This document shows, piece after piece, positions 8,214 through 15,967 of a stretch of 62,446 bases of DNA; positions within the stretch are counted from its first letter, which is position 1; each line of letters begins with the position of its first letter. This stretch comes from Clostridia bacterium (lineage in GTDB: Bacteria > Bacillota > Clostridia > Oscillospirales > CAG-272). The notes under the pieces were generated by a model, which saw only the letters and a list, made by a program, of their open reading frames with translations, had not been told where the DNA came from and ran no database searches. The DNA lies in assembly GCA_017536635.1 (NCBI GenBank), contig JAFXHA010000039.1, positions 1 through 62,446 of the forward strand. Direction: 5' to 3'. Made by a program: the position numbers and the translations under genes.

Positions 8214-8299
8214 AAGCATTCGCGGTGTATCTTCAAAGACCTAACGATACACGAACGAATGCTTTTGCATTTCCTACCCGGTGGCAGATTGTTTTTTGT
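8214..8299 (-). promoter_or_regulatory. Structured 5' leader of pnuC, candidate riboswitch or attenuator
   Basis: Read on the minus strand, AAGCATTCG (8264-8256) pairs with CGAATGCTT (8222-8214). The pair encloses an internal loop and a second stem, TGTATC (8251-8246) with GATACA (8231-8226), around a 14-nt loop. A T-tract and then the AGGAG of pnuC follow directly. Upstream, ATGC-AAAA-GCAT offers a competing pairing for the first arm, and the palindromic CCACCGGGTAGG lies further 5'. I do not recognise it as a known aptamer. Confidence 0.5.
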
Positions 8300-8306
8300 T
8301 TTGGAT

Positions 8307-8335
8307 ATTATATCATCTTTTTTGAAAGAAGTCAA
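8307..8335 (-). promoter_or_regulatory. Promoter of pnuC
   Basis: On the minus strand, TTGACT (8335-8330), a 17-bp spacer and TATAAT (8312-8307). It predicts transcription start near 8300 and a 100-nt leader. Confidence 0.75.
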
Positions 8336-8417
8336 GAGGTTTTTTGAATCAAACTATGCGAGATGCAAAGTCGACTTGAACTCGAGGTGGACGGGATAAA
8401 TATATTCGCTAAATATA

Positions 8418-8446
8418 TTGACAAAGGCTTAGCCGTATATTATAAT
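8418..8446 (+). promoter_or_regulatory. Promoter of the GH78-like gene
   Basis: TTGACA (8418-8423), a 17-bp spacer and TATAAT (8441-8446). It lies downstream of an in-frame ATG at 8363, which argues for the start at 8513. Confidence 0.8.
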
Positions 8447-8512
8447 TACGATAAGTATACAAGCGTCAATATAAAGATATCAAAGATAATTATAATTTTA
8501 TGGAGGACGGCT

Positions 8513-10579
8513 ATGAAATGGATATGGACGGATCAGACAGAGGCGCCTTGCTTTGCTGAGTTTAAGCTTCCATTTTCTTATCAAAAGGGGAAGATCGTTT
8601 TGAAGATCAGCGCGGAATACCGTTATATCGCGTATGTTAACGGCGTGTTTGCCTCAAACGGACAGTATCCCGATGTCCCGTGGTATAAGGTGTATGACGA
8701 GATCGACATAACTCATCTCGCTTTGACAGGCGATAATGAGTTGCGTGTATATGCTTTTCATATGGGACTTGACGGTCAGGTGGCATATGCGGATATTCCT
8801 TGCGTGGCTTTTGAGATATATTGTGATGGAGAGCGATTGTGCGGTTCGGACGAGCATACGCTTGCTCGTAGACTTGCGTCATATTCCGCGCCGGATAAAA
8901 CAACGCGTCAGCTGGGATATGGCTTCTCCTATGACTTTACCGCCGAGCAGCTTCCTTGGAATAAAGCTGTTGTTAAGGAAACGGGATACAAAGAGGTTCC
9001 TCGTCCCGTTGCCAAAACAAAGGTAGAAAACGAAGCGCTTGGAATCGTTGGCGCACAGGGCGAATTTATCAAGAATGGCGGAAATACCGCTGCGGAGATA
9101 GTCCAGAACTGTTGGATGAGAACCGTGAATTTTGCGGCTATGACGAACTCTCTCGCGCGCGACAAATATCGCGATCTAAACACTCCGGTAACCTTTGTTA
9201 AAAAGGAGGGTGACGGAGTGTTCATTATCCTTGATCTTGGGCGTAATACCGTGGGCTTCCCTCGGTTCAAGGTCAGCGTTAAGGAGTCTTGCAAGGCGTA
9301 TCTTTGCTGGGGAGAGCACTTGCAGGATCTTCGGATCCGCTCCTATATTGGTGGGCGCAATTTCGCCTACGGCTTGACTTTAAAGGCAGGAGAGAACGAA
9401 TTTACCGAATATTTTCGTCGCATTGGCGGTAGATATATGGGTTTTTATGTCGAGACCGACGAGGTAACTGTTTTTAAGGTCGGCATGCTTGCCGACGAAT
9501 ATCCGCTCAAAAAGCCCGAAAAGGACTTTGGAGACAGATTTCTCAATAAGATATACGAAACCGCGCGAAGAACTATGGAGCTTTGTATACACGATCACTA
9601 CGAGGATTGTCCCTGGCGCGAGCAAGCACTGTATGCAGGCGACAGCAGGATACAGATGATGTTCGGTTACGGGGCGTTTGCCGAGTATGATATGCCGCGC
9701 GAGAGTATTCGTATGATGGCTCTTTGCTCTGAGGACGACGGTCTTATCCCAATGTGCGCTCCGTCGCGATTGACCTTTAATATAACAGCAGGATCTTTTC
9801 CGTGGATAACCTCTCTATGTGACTATGTTGAGCATTCGGGAGATGCAACGTTTTTTGGCGAGATGCTACCGTACGTCGAGAGCATAATGAAAACTTTTGA
9901 AAAGCATACCACCGATCAAGGCATTATGCTTTTCGGAGAGCCGAGATATTGGAATTTCCACGAGTGGTCGGATGGGCTGACAGGCCCGCTTAACGGGAAA
10001 ATATGGCGAGATGAGTATATCAAGCCCGAGCCGGACGGCGCGCTTACCGCATATGGACTTTTTGCGACGACAAAGCTTGTTGAGGTCTTGAGAAGGATAG
10101 GCGATACTGAGAGGGCAGAGAAGTATAATAACTATCGCAAGCGCTTGACAGACGGAATAGCGGCATTTTATGACGAGAAAAAAGGCTTGTACCGTAGCTA
10201 TATTGACCGAGAGCAGTATCATAACTATACCAACGCTATTATTTTGGCGTCGGGTGTCGTTACCGATAAAAAGTGTATAGAAAATATATGTGCCGCGCTG
10301 AAAGATCCTCAAAAGCACGGCGTGATAGAGATGAATCTCGCGTATTATTCCTTTAAATATGACGTTCTTATCAAATACGACGAAAATGGTCTTGATTTTG
10401 CAATAAACGAGATCTGCGATATTTTCGGCGGTATGCTGCTTGAGGGCAGTACGTCATTCTGGGAGACGACCAAGGGTGAATTGGACTTCAATAACGCAGG
10501 TAGCCTTTGCCACGGCTGGTCAGCCGTTGCTTGCTATGTGTTGGATAAATATTATCAGCCTCGCCGAAATAAAGAATAA
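8513..10579 (+). CDS. Alpha-L-rhamnosidase-like glycoside hydrolase (GH78 type)
   Basis: GH78 enzymes release terminal L-rhamnose from plant glycans and glycosides by inversion. The N-terminal 300 residues are beta-sandwich domains (YRYIAYVNGVFASNGQYPD is typical of GH78/GH2 carbohydrate-binding folds). From about residue 340 there is a six-hairpin (alpha/alpha)6 barrel with CPWREQALYAGDSRIQ, PSRLTFNITAGSFPW, GEPRYWNFHEWSD and SLCHGWSA. There is no signal peptide, so it acts on imported oligosaccharides. I moved the start from an upstream in-frame ATG (8363) to 8513 because GGAGG precedes it and the promoter lies between the two. The product is 688 aa. It is transcribed alone, with no rhamnose catabolic genes beside it. 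Confidence 0.82.
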   Translation: MKWIWTDQTEAPCFAEFKLPFSYQKGKIVLKISAEYRYIAYVNGVFASNGQYPDVPWYKVYDEIDITHLALTGDNELRVYAFHMGLDGQVAYADIPCVAFEIYCDGERLCGSDEHTLARRLASYSAPDKTTRQLGYGFSYDFTAEQLPWNKAVVKETGYKEVPRPVAKTKVENEALGIVGAQGEFIKNGGNTAAEIVQNCWMRTVNFAAMTNSLARDKYRDLNTPVTFVKKEGDGVFIILDLGRNTVGFPRFKVSVKESCKAYLCWGEHLQDLRIRSYIGGRNFAYGLTLKAGENEFTEYFRRIGGRYMGFYVETDEVTVFKVGMLADEYPLKKPEKDFGDRFLNKIYETARRTMELCIHDHYEDCPWREQALYAGDSRIQMMFGYGAFAEYDMPRESIRMMALCSEDDGLIPMCAPSRLTFNITAGSFPWITSLCDYVEHSGDATFFGEMLPYVESIMKTFEKHTTDQGIMLFGEPRYWNFHEWSDGLTGPLNGKIWRDEYIKPEPDGALTAYGLFATTKLVEVLRRIGDTERAEKYNNYRKRLTDGIAAFYDEKKGLYRSYIDREQYHNYTNAIILASGVVTDKKCIENICAALKDPQKHGVIEMNLAYYSFKYDVLIKYDENGLDFAINEICDIFGGMLLEGSTSFWETTKGELDFNNAGSLCHGWSAVACYVLDKYYQPRRNKE

Positions 10580-10581
10580 AA

Positions 10582-10606
10582 TAACGGACGGGGAATCCCG
10601 TCCGTT
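10582..10606. terminator. Hairpin between convergent genes
   Basis: AACGGACGGG and CCCGTCCGTT form a stem between the GH78-like gene and the XRE gene. The same stem sequence recurs at 12006-12029. Confidence 0.65.
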
Positions 10607-10609
10607 TGC

Positions 10610-10810
10610 TTATTCAAAAAAATCGTTCACGCTGCACGAGAGTAGCTCGGCAACGTCGGGCAGAAGGGTAATGTCGGGGTAACATTCCTTTCTTTCCCAT
10701 TTTGATATCGCCTGCGCGGAAACGCCCAAGAGCTTTCCGAAATCCTCTTGAGTTAAGCGGTTCCGATATCGATATTCCTTTATCTTTTCCGAGATACTTA
10801 TATTTTTCAT
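10610..10810 (-). CDS. Small XRE-family HTH regulator
   Basis: A 66-residue protein that is almost entirely a Cro/CI helix-turn-helix: KIKEYRYRNRLTQEDFGKLLGVS, then AISKWERKECYPDITLLP. It has no sensor domain. It is the last gene of a three-gene minus-strand unit and starts one base after the stop of the ArsR/DUF2087 gene (TAAAATG), so it is translationally coupled to it. Regulation of its own operon is likely but inferred. Confidence 0.85.
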   Translation of the reverse strand: MKNISISEKIKEYRYRNRLTQEDFGKLLGVSAQAISKWERKECYPDITLLPDVAELLSCSVNDFFE

Positions 10811-10811
10811 T

Positions 10812-11342
10812 TTATATCAACCAATATATTTCCTTTTCGCGCGCCATAATACCGCAAGCGATCATCTCGCGACGAATGGTACAGTGATCCTCATGAAATC
10901 GGTGAATTATATCGTTTACCTCTTTCTCACCATATTTTCGGCCCTTCTCAAGTTGCTTGGCTATCTCTTCAAGTACGATCTCACGCTTTTTTCTCTGTGT
11001 GGGGAGCTGTGTCAGCTTCCCGTATTTGAAGAAATTTGATATGACCTCTTTTTTATATTTTTCCTCGGTGTCAATTATGGGATCGTCTTTTTTTATCAGC
11101 TCGTAAAGCGGCTTTTCAAAGATATCACGGTTTAGGGAATAGATAATGTAGAACTGCGAGCGAGTGCAGTTTACAACGCCCGCCGATTCCATTTTCTTGA
11201 GGTGATAACAAATGGTTGCAGGGGTAAGCGAAAGCTCGCAGGCGATCTTTTCAACGTAGGAATCCTCTTTCAAAAGAATGTTGAGAATTTCAAGACGGGT
11301 TTCATCGGCGAGGAGCTTTAAAAGTTCAAGTTTTTCTTTCAT
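10812..11342 (-). CDS. ArsR-type HTH regulator with DUF2087 domain
   Basis: Residues 1-80 form a winged helix of the ArsR/SmtB type (LLADETRLEILNILL, then LTPATICYHLKKMESAGVV). Residues about 100-176 match the DUF2087 pattern (KYGKLTQLPTQRKKREIVL, YGEKEVNDII, HEDHCTIRREMI). I chose the ATG at 11342 because AAGGAAGTG precedes it and it overlaps the previous stop as ATGA; a start nine codons upstream has no such site. No clear metal-binding cysteine pair is visible, so the ligand is unknown. Confidence 0.85.
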   Translation of the reverse strand: MKEKLELLKLLADETRLEILNILLKEDSYVEKIACELSLTPATICYHLKKMESAGVVNCTRSQFYIIYSLNRDIFEKPLYELIKKDDPIIDTEEKYKKEVISNFFKYGKLTQLPTQRKKREIVLEEIAKQLEKGRKYGEKEVNDIIHRFHEDHCTIRREMIACGIMAREKEIYWLI

Positions 11343-11872
11343 ACGATCACTTCCTTTCGCCTTTGCCAAGCCTCATTCAGACATTCTTTGGCAAATTTTA
11401 ATCCGCCAATGCGCTCCTCAAGCTCGACCTTTTCCCAATCTGTTGCATTCTGAATTTTTTCATTAAGTTTTGCAAGCTCTCTTTCAGCAAATGCCAACAT
11501 CGAATAATATAAGCTGTAATCAGGCTTTTCGTTGGCGGGAGCAGACCCATACAAAGTTAAATATTCGTCGTATTCTTTGAAAATTTCATCAAAATGTTGA
11601 AGCAAATAATGTGAGTATTCGAGGTTGTGCAATTTCCTGAAACGATTAATATTACAAAGAATGCTATGAACCAACGATACAGAAGCATAGCGATATTTAG
11701 TGCACTTATACTCTACAATACGTTTCTTTTTCTGACAGGTATCTTTATCGAGTGCGTCTGTAAAATCGCAAAGTCGTTTGTTTTCCTTGTTCAGCAATTC
11801 TGTCGATATAAGAAAAAATACCGAATCACCTATTACTTTTCCGTTTGATATGTAAATCGAATATTCATTCAT
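11339..11872 (-). CDS. Hypothetical protein in regulator operon
   Basis: I do not recognise this 177-residue protein. It is hydrophilic, with no signal or membrane segment, and rich in helices with Leu/Lys/Glu heptads near residues 125-165 (AFAERELAKLNEKIQ, VELEERIGGLKFAKECL), which may be a coiled coil. It is the first gene after a consensus promoter and its stop overlaps the start of the ArsR/DUF2087 gene as ATGA, so the three genes form one operon. The context suggests a partner or target of the two regulators. Confidence 0.7.
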   Translation of the reverse strand: MNEYSIYISNGKVIGDSVFFLISTELLNKENKRLCDFTDALDKDTCQKKKRIVEYKCTKYRYASVSLVHSILCNINRFRKLHNLEYSHYLLQHFDEIFKEYDEYLTLYGSAPANEKPDYSLYYSMLAFAERELAKLNEKIQNATDWEKVELEERIGGLKFAKECLNEAWQRRKEVIV

Positions 11873-11915
11873 AATGTAAAATATCCACCTTTCTGTCTTT
11901 ATTAACTATACTGAT

Positions 11916-11944
11916 ATTATACCCATCTAATCACTTGTTGTCAA
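11916..11944 (-). promoter_or_regulatory. Consensus promoter of the ArsR/XRE operon
   Basis: On the minus strand, TTGACA (11944-11939), a 17-bp spacer and TATAAT (11921-11916), a perfect match to consensus. Confidence 0.85.
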
Positions 11945-11968
11945 TACTGATTCGATATATTTCTAATC

Positions 11969-11987
11969 ATTCTACCAATGGTAGAAT
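11969..11987. promoter_or_regulatory. 8-bp inverted repeat upstream of the operon promoter, candidate operator
   Basis: ATTCTACC-AAT-GGTAGAAT is a perfect palindrome 25 bp upstream of the -35 of the regulator operon. It is a plausible binding site for the ArsR-type or XRE protein encoded downstream. Confidence 0.5.
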
Positions 11988-12005
11988 TTTTAAATGAAAA
12001 TGCAT

Positions 12006-12029
12006 AACGGACGGGGAATCCCGTCCGTT
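12006..12029. terminator. Hairpin after rpe
   Basis: AACGGACGGG pairs with CCCGTCCGTT, the same stem as at 10582-10606. It lies 22 bp after the rpe stop on the minus strand, with only a weak T-tract in that direction. Confidence 0.55.
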
Positions 12030-12051
12030 GATTTGTTTTTTATAAAAATAG

Positions 12052-12702
12052 TTACCCCAACGCCTTTATCTTCTCGATAACAGCCTTCGGGTCGTCGGCT
12101 CTGAATATTGCCGAGCCTGCGACGATAACGTTTGCGCCCGCGTCGATCACCTGGGGAGCGTTTTCGGGTGTGATTCCACCGTCTACCTCGATGTTGACCG
12201 AGAGACCGTTCTTTTCTATATGATCGCGGAGCACGCGTACCTTGGCGACCATCTCTGGAATCATCTTCTGACCGCCAAAGCCGGGCTCGACCGTCATAAC
12301 GAGCACCATATCGAGCTCGTTCATCATATCAAAGAGCACCTCGGGGGGAGTTTCCGGTTTGATAGAGACGCAGGGAGATACGCCCTTTGAGCGAATGTAT
12401 CTTACGACCTCAAGGGGATTTTCGCAGCTCTCGTAATGTATAGTGATGATATCCGCGCCCGCCTTTACGTAATCGTCTATATAACGTATCGGATCGGTTA
12501 TCATAAGATGGACATCGAAAACGACCTCACTCTTTTTGCGCAGAGAGGATATTACGGGCGGTCCAAAGCTGATATTTGGAACGAATATACCGTCCATAAC
12601 GTCAAGGTGTATGTACTGCGCACCTGCCTTTGCGACCTTGTCAAGCTCTGCGCCGAGCACGGAGAAATCGGCGGCAAGCACCGAGGGGGAAATGATTATC
12701 AT
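12052..12702 (-). CDS. rpe: Ribulose-phosphate 3-epimerase
   Basis: The enzyme interconverts D-ribulose 5-phosphate and D-xylulose 5-phosphate in the pentose phosphate pathway. The TIM barrel is complete at 216 aa: SPSVLAADFSVLGAEL, the metal-binding HLDVMDGIFVPNISFGP, FDVHLMITDP, VMTVEPGFGGQKMI and NIEVDGGI, with a C-terminal GSAIF. I set the start at 12702 because GAAAGGAAA precedes it and the protein then starts as in the family; the upstream in-frame start would add 14 unrelated residues. It lies on the same strand as the isoprenoid block but is separated from it by 224 bp. Confidence 0.95.
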   Translation of the reverse strand: MIIISPSVLAADFSVLGAELDKVAKAGAQYIHLDVMDGIFVPNISFGPPVISSLRKKSEVVFDVHLMITDPIRYIDDYVKAGADIITIHYESCENPLEVVRYIRSKGVSPCVSIKPETPPEVLFDMMNELDMVLVMTVEPGFGGQKMIPEMVAKVRVLRDHIEKNGLSVNIEVDGGITPENAPQVIDAGANVIVAGSAIFRADDPKAVIEKIKALG

Positions 12703-12792
12703 AGTGGTTTCCTTTCGTGAGTTTGTTATTTTATCCTTCCCCAAAGGGGAAGGCTTTATAGATCTTTTTTAAACTCTTAAACCATTTGCGCA

Positions 12793-12917
12793 TATAATGA
12801 TAAAGTAATGCGTAAGGTTCGCGCGGGCTGTGTGTCCTCGGAGGTGAAATGACAATGAAGTGAGCAGACAACGCGCACAGCTCTGCGCTGTCGGGGCGAC
12901 CTGGGTCGCCCTTTTTA
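12793..12917 (+). ncRNA. Candidate small structured RNA between rpe and ispF
   Basis: Opposite in strand to both neighbours. A TATAAT at 12793-12798 is followed by GGCTGTGTGT (12826-12835), which can pair over ten base pairs, including G-U pairs, with GCGCACAGCT (12873-12882). An inner CCTCGGAGG lies between. A strong terminator, GGGCGACC-TG-GGTCGCCC plus T5 (12894-12916), follows. The -35 is poor. It does not look like SRP RNA, tmRNA or RNase P RNA. The terminator is secure; the RNA is inferred. Confidence 0.4.
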
Positions 12918-12925
12918 TATTGTGA

Positions 12926-13402
12926 TTATATCGACTCTATAAGGCAAACGGCGTGCGCGGCGATTCCGAGCTTTTCACCCGTAAAGCCGAGCTTTTCCTC
13001 GGTCGTTGCCTTGACGCTTACCGCAGAGATGTCAAGCTCAAGCACTCTCGCGATGTTCGAGCGCATCTTTAGAATATGAGGCGCGAGCTTCGGCTCTTGG
13101 GCAAGTATCGTGGAATCTATATTGACTATTCTGTATCCCGCGCGCTCCAGATGAACTCCCACGCGCTTGAGGAGCATAAGGCTGTTAGCACCCTCGAATT
13201 TTTTATCTGTATCGGGGAAAAGCTTGCCTATATCTCCGAGCGCCGCCGCACCGAGCAGAGCATCGGAAATAGCGTGCAGCAGCACGTCGGCATCAGAATG
13301 TCCGAGAAGCCCGAGAGAATGGGGAATATCCACTCCGCCGATGATGAGTTTTCTGCCCTCGACGAGCCTGTGGACGTCGTATCCGTGGCCTATTCTTATC
13401 AT
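12926..13402 (-). CDS. ispF: 2-C-methyl-D-erythritol 2,4-cyclodiphosphate synthase
   Basis: IspF forms the cyclic diphosphate intermediate in the non-mevalonate isoprenoid pathway. All signatures are visible in 158 aa: [20 protein letters not shown] (metal-binding Asp and His), [32 protein letters not shown] and the C-terminal [15 protein letters not shown]. Its start overlaps the ispD stop by four bases (ATGA), so the two are coupled, as is common for this pair. It ends the operon tsaE-tsaB-rpiB-ispD-ispF. Confidence 0.97.
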   Translation of the reverse strand: MIRIGHGYDVHRLVEGRKLIIGGVDIPHSLGLLGHSDADVLLHAISDALLGAAALGDIGKLFPDTDKKFEGANSLMLLKRVGVHLERAGYRIVNIDSTILAQEPKLAPHILKMRSNIARVLELDISAVSVKATTEEKLGFTGEKLGIAAHAVCLIESI

Positions 13403-14160
13403 TTGGTCTCCTCCGAAAGTCTCTTTGATATTATCGCTCTGGCGACCTCGATATCCTCTTTTTCGGTTATCTTGATGTTAAGCGCGCTGCATTCCACAAG
13501 GCGCACAGCATGTCCGACCTCTTCAACGAGCGAGTTATCGTCTGTTGCCTCAAATCCCTTTTTGAGCGCAGTGTAAGCCGCCGCGCGATAGAGATTGGTC
13601 TTGAATACCTGCGGCGTCTGTGCAAGCCAGACGGTTTTTCTGTCGGCGGTCGAGCCGATAAATCCCTTTTTATCGGCTATCTTCACCGTATCGCTTGAAC
13701 GGTGCGCCGCTGTTGCCGCATTATACTTGTATGCCGAGCGGCAGACGGTATTTATCTGATCGGGTGTAATGAGGCATCTTGCGCCGTCGGCGATCGCGAT
13801 AAATTTGGAATCTGTGCTTACAGCATCAAGTCCGAGCCGTACCGATTCCTGACGCGTCGAGCCGCCAACGATTATCTTTGATACCTTTGAGATGTCGTTT
13901 TCCTTGCAGAGAAGCTCCCAGAAGGGAATTTCTTCCTCTCTTGCAACGATTATTATTTCGTGTATACACTCGGCGTCCTGGTAAGCCTTCAGCGTGTAAT
14001 ATAGCATCGGCTTTGAGCATATTTCGGTCATCTGCTTTGTGGTCTCTCCGCCAAAGCGAGTGGAAAGACCTGCGGCAGCAATAACCGCCGAGGTGTAATT
14101 TTTAGGATGCGGAGAGCCGCTTATTGCGCGCAAAATTCCCGCTATCTTATCAACGCTCAT
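13399..14160 (-). CDS. ispD: 2-C-methyl-D-erythritol 4-phosphate cytidylyltransferase
   Basis: IspD joins MEP to CTP to make CDP-ME in isoprenoid synthesis. The nucleotide-binding signature appears at residues 25-45 ([20 protein letters not shown]), then [23 protein letters not shown] and [13 protein letters not shown]. About 22 residues precede the usual start ([20 protein letters not shown]). GGAGG lies 6 bp before this ATG, so the extension is probably real. It overlaps ispF by four bases and follows rpiB by 26 bp. Confidence 0.96.
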   Translation of the reverse strand: MSVDKIAGILRAISGSPHPKNYTSAVIAAAGLSTRFGGETTKQMTEICSKPMLYYTLKAYQDAECIHEIIIVAREEEIPFWELLCKENDISKVSKIIVGGSTRQESVRLGLDAVSTDSKFIAIADGARCLITPDQINTVCRSAYKYNAATAAHRSSDTVKIADKKGFIGSTADRKTVWLAQTPQVFKTNLYRAAAYTALKKGFEATDDNSLVEEVGHAVRLVECSALNIKITEKEDIEVARAIISKRLSEETK

Positions 14161-14186
14161 TTAAGATCCTCCGTGGAAGGTTATTA

Positions 14187-14636
14187 TTAAAGGTTGCTGT
14201 CCTCGATATCACCAAGCATTGCAACACGTACTACGTGGTTGCCGTTATTGAGATAAGTTGCACCAAGGAATGCGTCAACAAGATCGAGCGCAAGTCCGGC
14301 GCCTACGACTCTTTCGCCAAAGCAAAGGACGTTAGCGTCGTTATGCTCGCGTGTAAGTCTTGCGGAGAAGGTATCCGAGCAGCAAGCCGCACGAATGCCC
14401 TTGTGCTTGTTAGCCGCCATAGACATTCCTATTCCCGTACCGCAGATAAGGATTCCAAGCTCAGCCTCTCCTGCGAGTATTTTTTTGCAGAGAGCATCTG
14501 CGAAAAGGGGATAGTGGCAGGATGCGGTGGAGTTTGTTCCTACGTCAATTACCTCGTGTCCCTTGGCGGTAATGTGGTCGATAACAAGATTTTTGAGCCC
14601 GAAGCCCGCGTGGTCGCAACCGATTACGATTTTCAT
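14187..14636 (-). CDS. rpiB: Ribose-5-phosphate isomerase B
   Basis: RpiB interconverts ribose 5-phosphate and ribulose 5-phosphate. The sequence shows IGCDHAGFGLKN at the N-terminus, YPLFADAL, ICGTGIGMSMAANKHKGIRAA with the catalytic cysteine, and REHNDANVLCFGERVVG. Length (149 aa) is normal. GAGGT precedes the ATG. It lies between tsaB and ispD with short gaps, so the operon mixes tRNA modification, pentose phosphate and isoprenoid genes, an arrangement of convenience rather than one pathway. Confidence 0.96.
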   Translation of the reverse strand: MKIVIGCDHAGFGLKNLVIDHITAKGHEVIDVGTNSTASCHYPLFADALCKKILAGEAELGILICGTGIGMSMAANKHKGIRAACCSDTFSARLTREHNDANVLCFGERVVGAGLALDLVDAFLGATYLNNGNHVVRVAMLGDIEDSNL

Positions 14637-14657
14637 TTTGTACCTCTTTTATGTTTT

Positions 14658-15371
14658 TTAATTATTTTTATTTTCAGAAGTTTTTTGTTTTTCCTTCAGC
14701 TCGCGTTCAGCCTGAGAGGGACGAAGATAGGTTACCTTCAGTCCTGCGTCGTCGGAGTACTCGCCCGCCTCGTATTTGCGAAGCGCTACCTCCGCGACGG
14801 ATGCTGCCGATTGATATCGCAGGCGCAGAGGAGTATCCTTTGCGCGTGTTTTGGTGAGTGCCTCAAGGGTTATGTCGTATCCGTCTCCGCAAAAGCTTAC
14901 GGGCGCGCCGTATTTTGAGAGCATTTCGTCAAGCTCTGAGATGGACATTGCCTCGTCCTCGGTAACGCGCTTTATCGATTGACCGTCGGATATAAAGAGC
15001 GCGGTGTATACCTGTGAGCGACGCGCGTTCATAACCGGGCAGATAAGACCGCCGCAGCATTTGAGGTTTTCGGCAAGCGCCTCAAGCGTAGATACACCTA
15101 CGCAGGGCTTGTCCGATGCGAACGCGAGGCCCTTGAGCGTGGCAACTCCTATCCTTACGCCCGTAAAGGATCCGGGGCCGCAGGAGCAGGCGAAGAGATC
15201 TATGTCTGATACATTAAGACCTGCCGTGGCGAGCGCGTCCTCTATCATCGGGAGAATCGTCTCGCTGTGAGTGTTTCCGTTATTTGTCATTTGCTCCGCC
15301 AGAAGCTTGTCGCCGTCAAGAAGTGCTACGGTGGCAACGGTAGCGGACGTGTCAAGAGAAAGTATTTTCAT
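14658..15371 (-). CDS. tsaB: tRNA t6A biosynthesis protein TsaB
   Basis: TsaB is the non-catalytic partner of TsaD in making N6-threonylcarbamoyladenosine on ANN-decoding tRNAs. The ASKHA fold is visible at the start (ILSLDTSATVATVALLDGD) and in the family signature CSCGPGSFTGVRIGVATLKGLA near residues 63-85. The C-terminal 20 residues are charged and probably disordered. It starts 18 bp after tsaE. TsaD is not in the window. Confidence 0.95.
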   Translation of the reverse strand: MKILSLDTSATVATVALLDGDKLLAEQMTNNGNTHSETILPMIEDALATAGLNVSDIDLFACSCGPGSFTGVRIGVATLKGLAFASDKPCVGVSTLEALAENLKCCGGLICPVMNARRSQVYTALFISDGQSIKRVTEDEAMSISELDEMLSKYGAPVSFCGDGYDITLEALTKTRAKDTPLRLRYQSAASVAEVALRKYEAGEYSDDAGLKVTYLRPSQAERELKEKQKTSENKNN

Positions 15372-15389
15372 TTTTTGCTTTGTGTCCTC

Positions 15390-15842
15390 TTATTTTATTA
15401 CCGATATCCGTATCTCTCGGCTGTCGGGATCGCTCGTGTTGTTTTTTATTATCTCTACGCGAACGTAGCTGTCGGGCAGAGAATGCTCTATATTTTCACT
15501 CCACTCGGTGATGCAGAGATTTTTACCGTTCAGATAGTCGTAAAAGCCGATAGAGTAAAGGTCGTCCTCGTCTTCGATTCGGTACATATCGAAATGGCAG
15601 ATCTTTACCTTTTCGCCGACGTATTCGTTTACAAGCGCAAAGGTAGGAGATTTTACCTTAGCCGCAGGAATGGCGAAATGCGTGAATCCGCGCGTGAATG
15701 CGGTCTTGCCGACGCCGAGATCTCCGTAAAGCGCAACGAAGCGCGGTAGGGTTGCATCCGAGATCAGAGCCTGCGCGAGCGAGGCGCCTATATGTTCAGT
15801 CTGCTCGGTAGAGCTTGAGTTAAGTATCTTTTCCAAGGTCAT
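15390..15842 (-). CDS. tsaE: tRNA t6A biosynthesis ATPase TsaE
   Basis: TsaE is the small ATPase that resets the TsaBD complex in t6A synthesis. The P-loop GDLGVGKTAFTRG sits near residue 40, followed by SPTFALVNEY and HFDMYRIEDEDDLYSIGF, the family signature, and ITEWSENI. At 150 aa it is typical. AAGGGG precedes the ATG. It is the first gene of the five-gene operon driven by the promoter at 15874-15902. Confidence 0.96.
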   Translation of the reverse strand: MTLEKILNSSSTEQTEHIGASLAQALISDATLPRFVALYGDLGVGKTAFTRGFTHFAIPAAKVKSPTFALVNEYVGEKVKICHFDMYRIEDEDDLYSIGFYDYLNGKNLCITEWSENIEHSLPDSYVRVEIIKNNTSDPDSREIRISVIK

Positions 15843-15873
15843 AAGCCCCTTAAATAAATAATTTTACATTATA

Positions 15874-15902
15874 AGTATAACATAAAAGCGACGATATGTA
15901 AA
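15874..15902 (-). promoter_or_regulatory. Promoter of the tsaE operon
   Basis: On the minus strand, TTTACA (15902-15897), a 17-bp spacer and TATACT (15879-15874), 32 bp before the tsaE start. Confidence 0.7.
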
Positions 15903-15940
15903 GTTTTTAAATGAATTTTTTGACTTTTTAAAATAAAAAA

Positions 15941-15967
15941 CGGCATCTGTCAAGCAGATGCCGTTTC
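15941..15967. terminator. Terminator overlapping the end of the vanZ-like gene
   Basis: AACGGCATCTG pairs with CAGATGCCGTT around TCAAG. The stem includes the last codons and the stop of the vanZ-like gene. Confidence 0.7.

Noticed and set aside
12793-12917. SRP RNA, tmRNA or 6S RNA in the rpe-ispF gap
   Set aside because: The conserved SRP loop, the tmRNA tag/alanine acceptor features and the 6S open bubble are not present.
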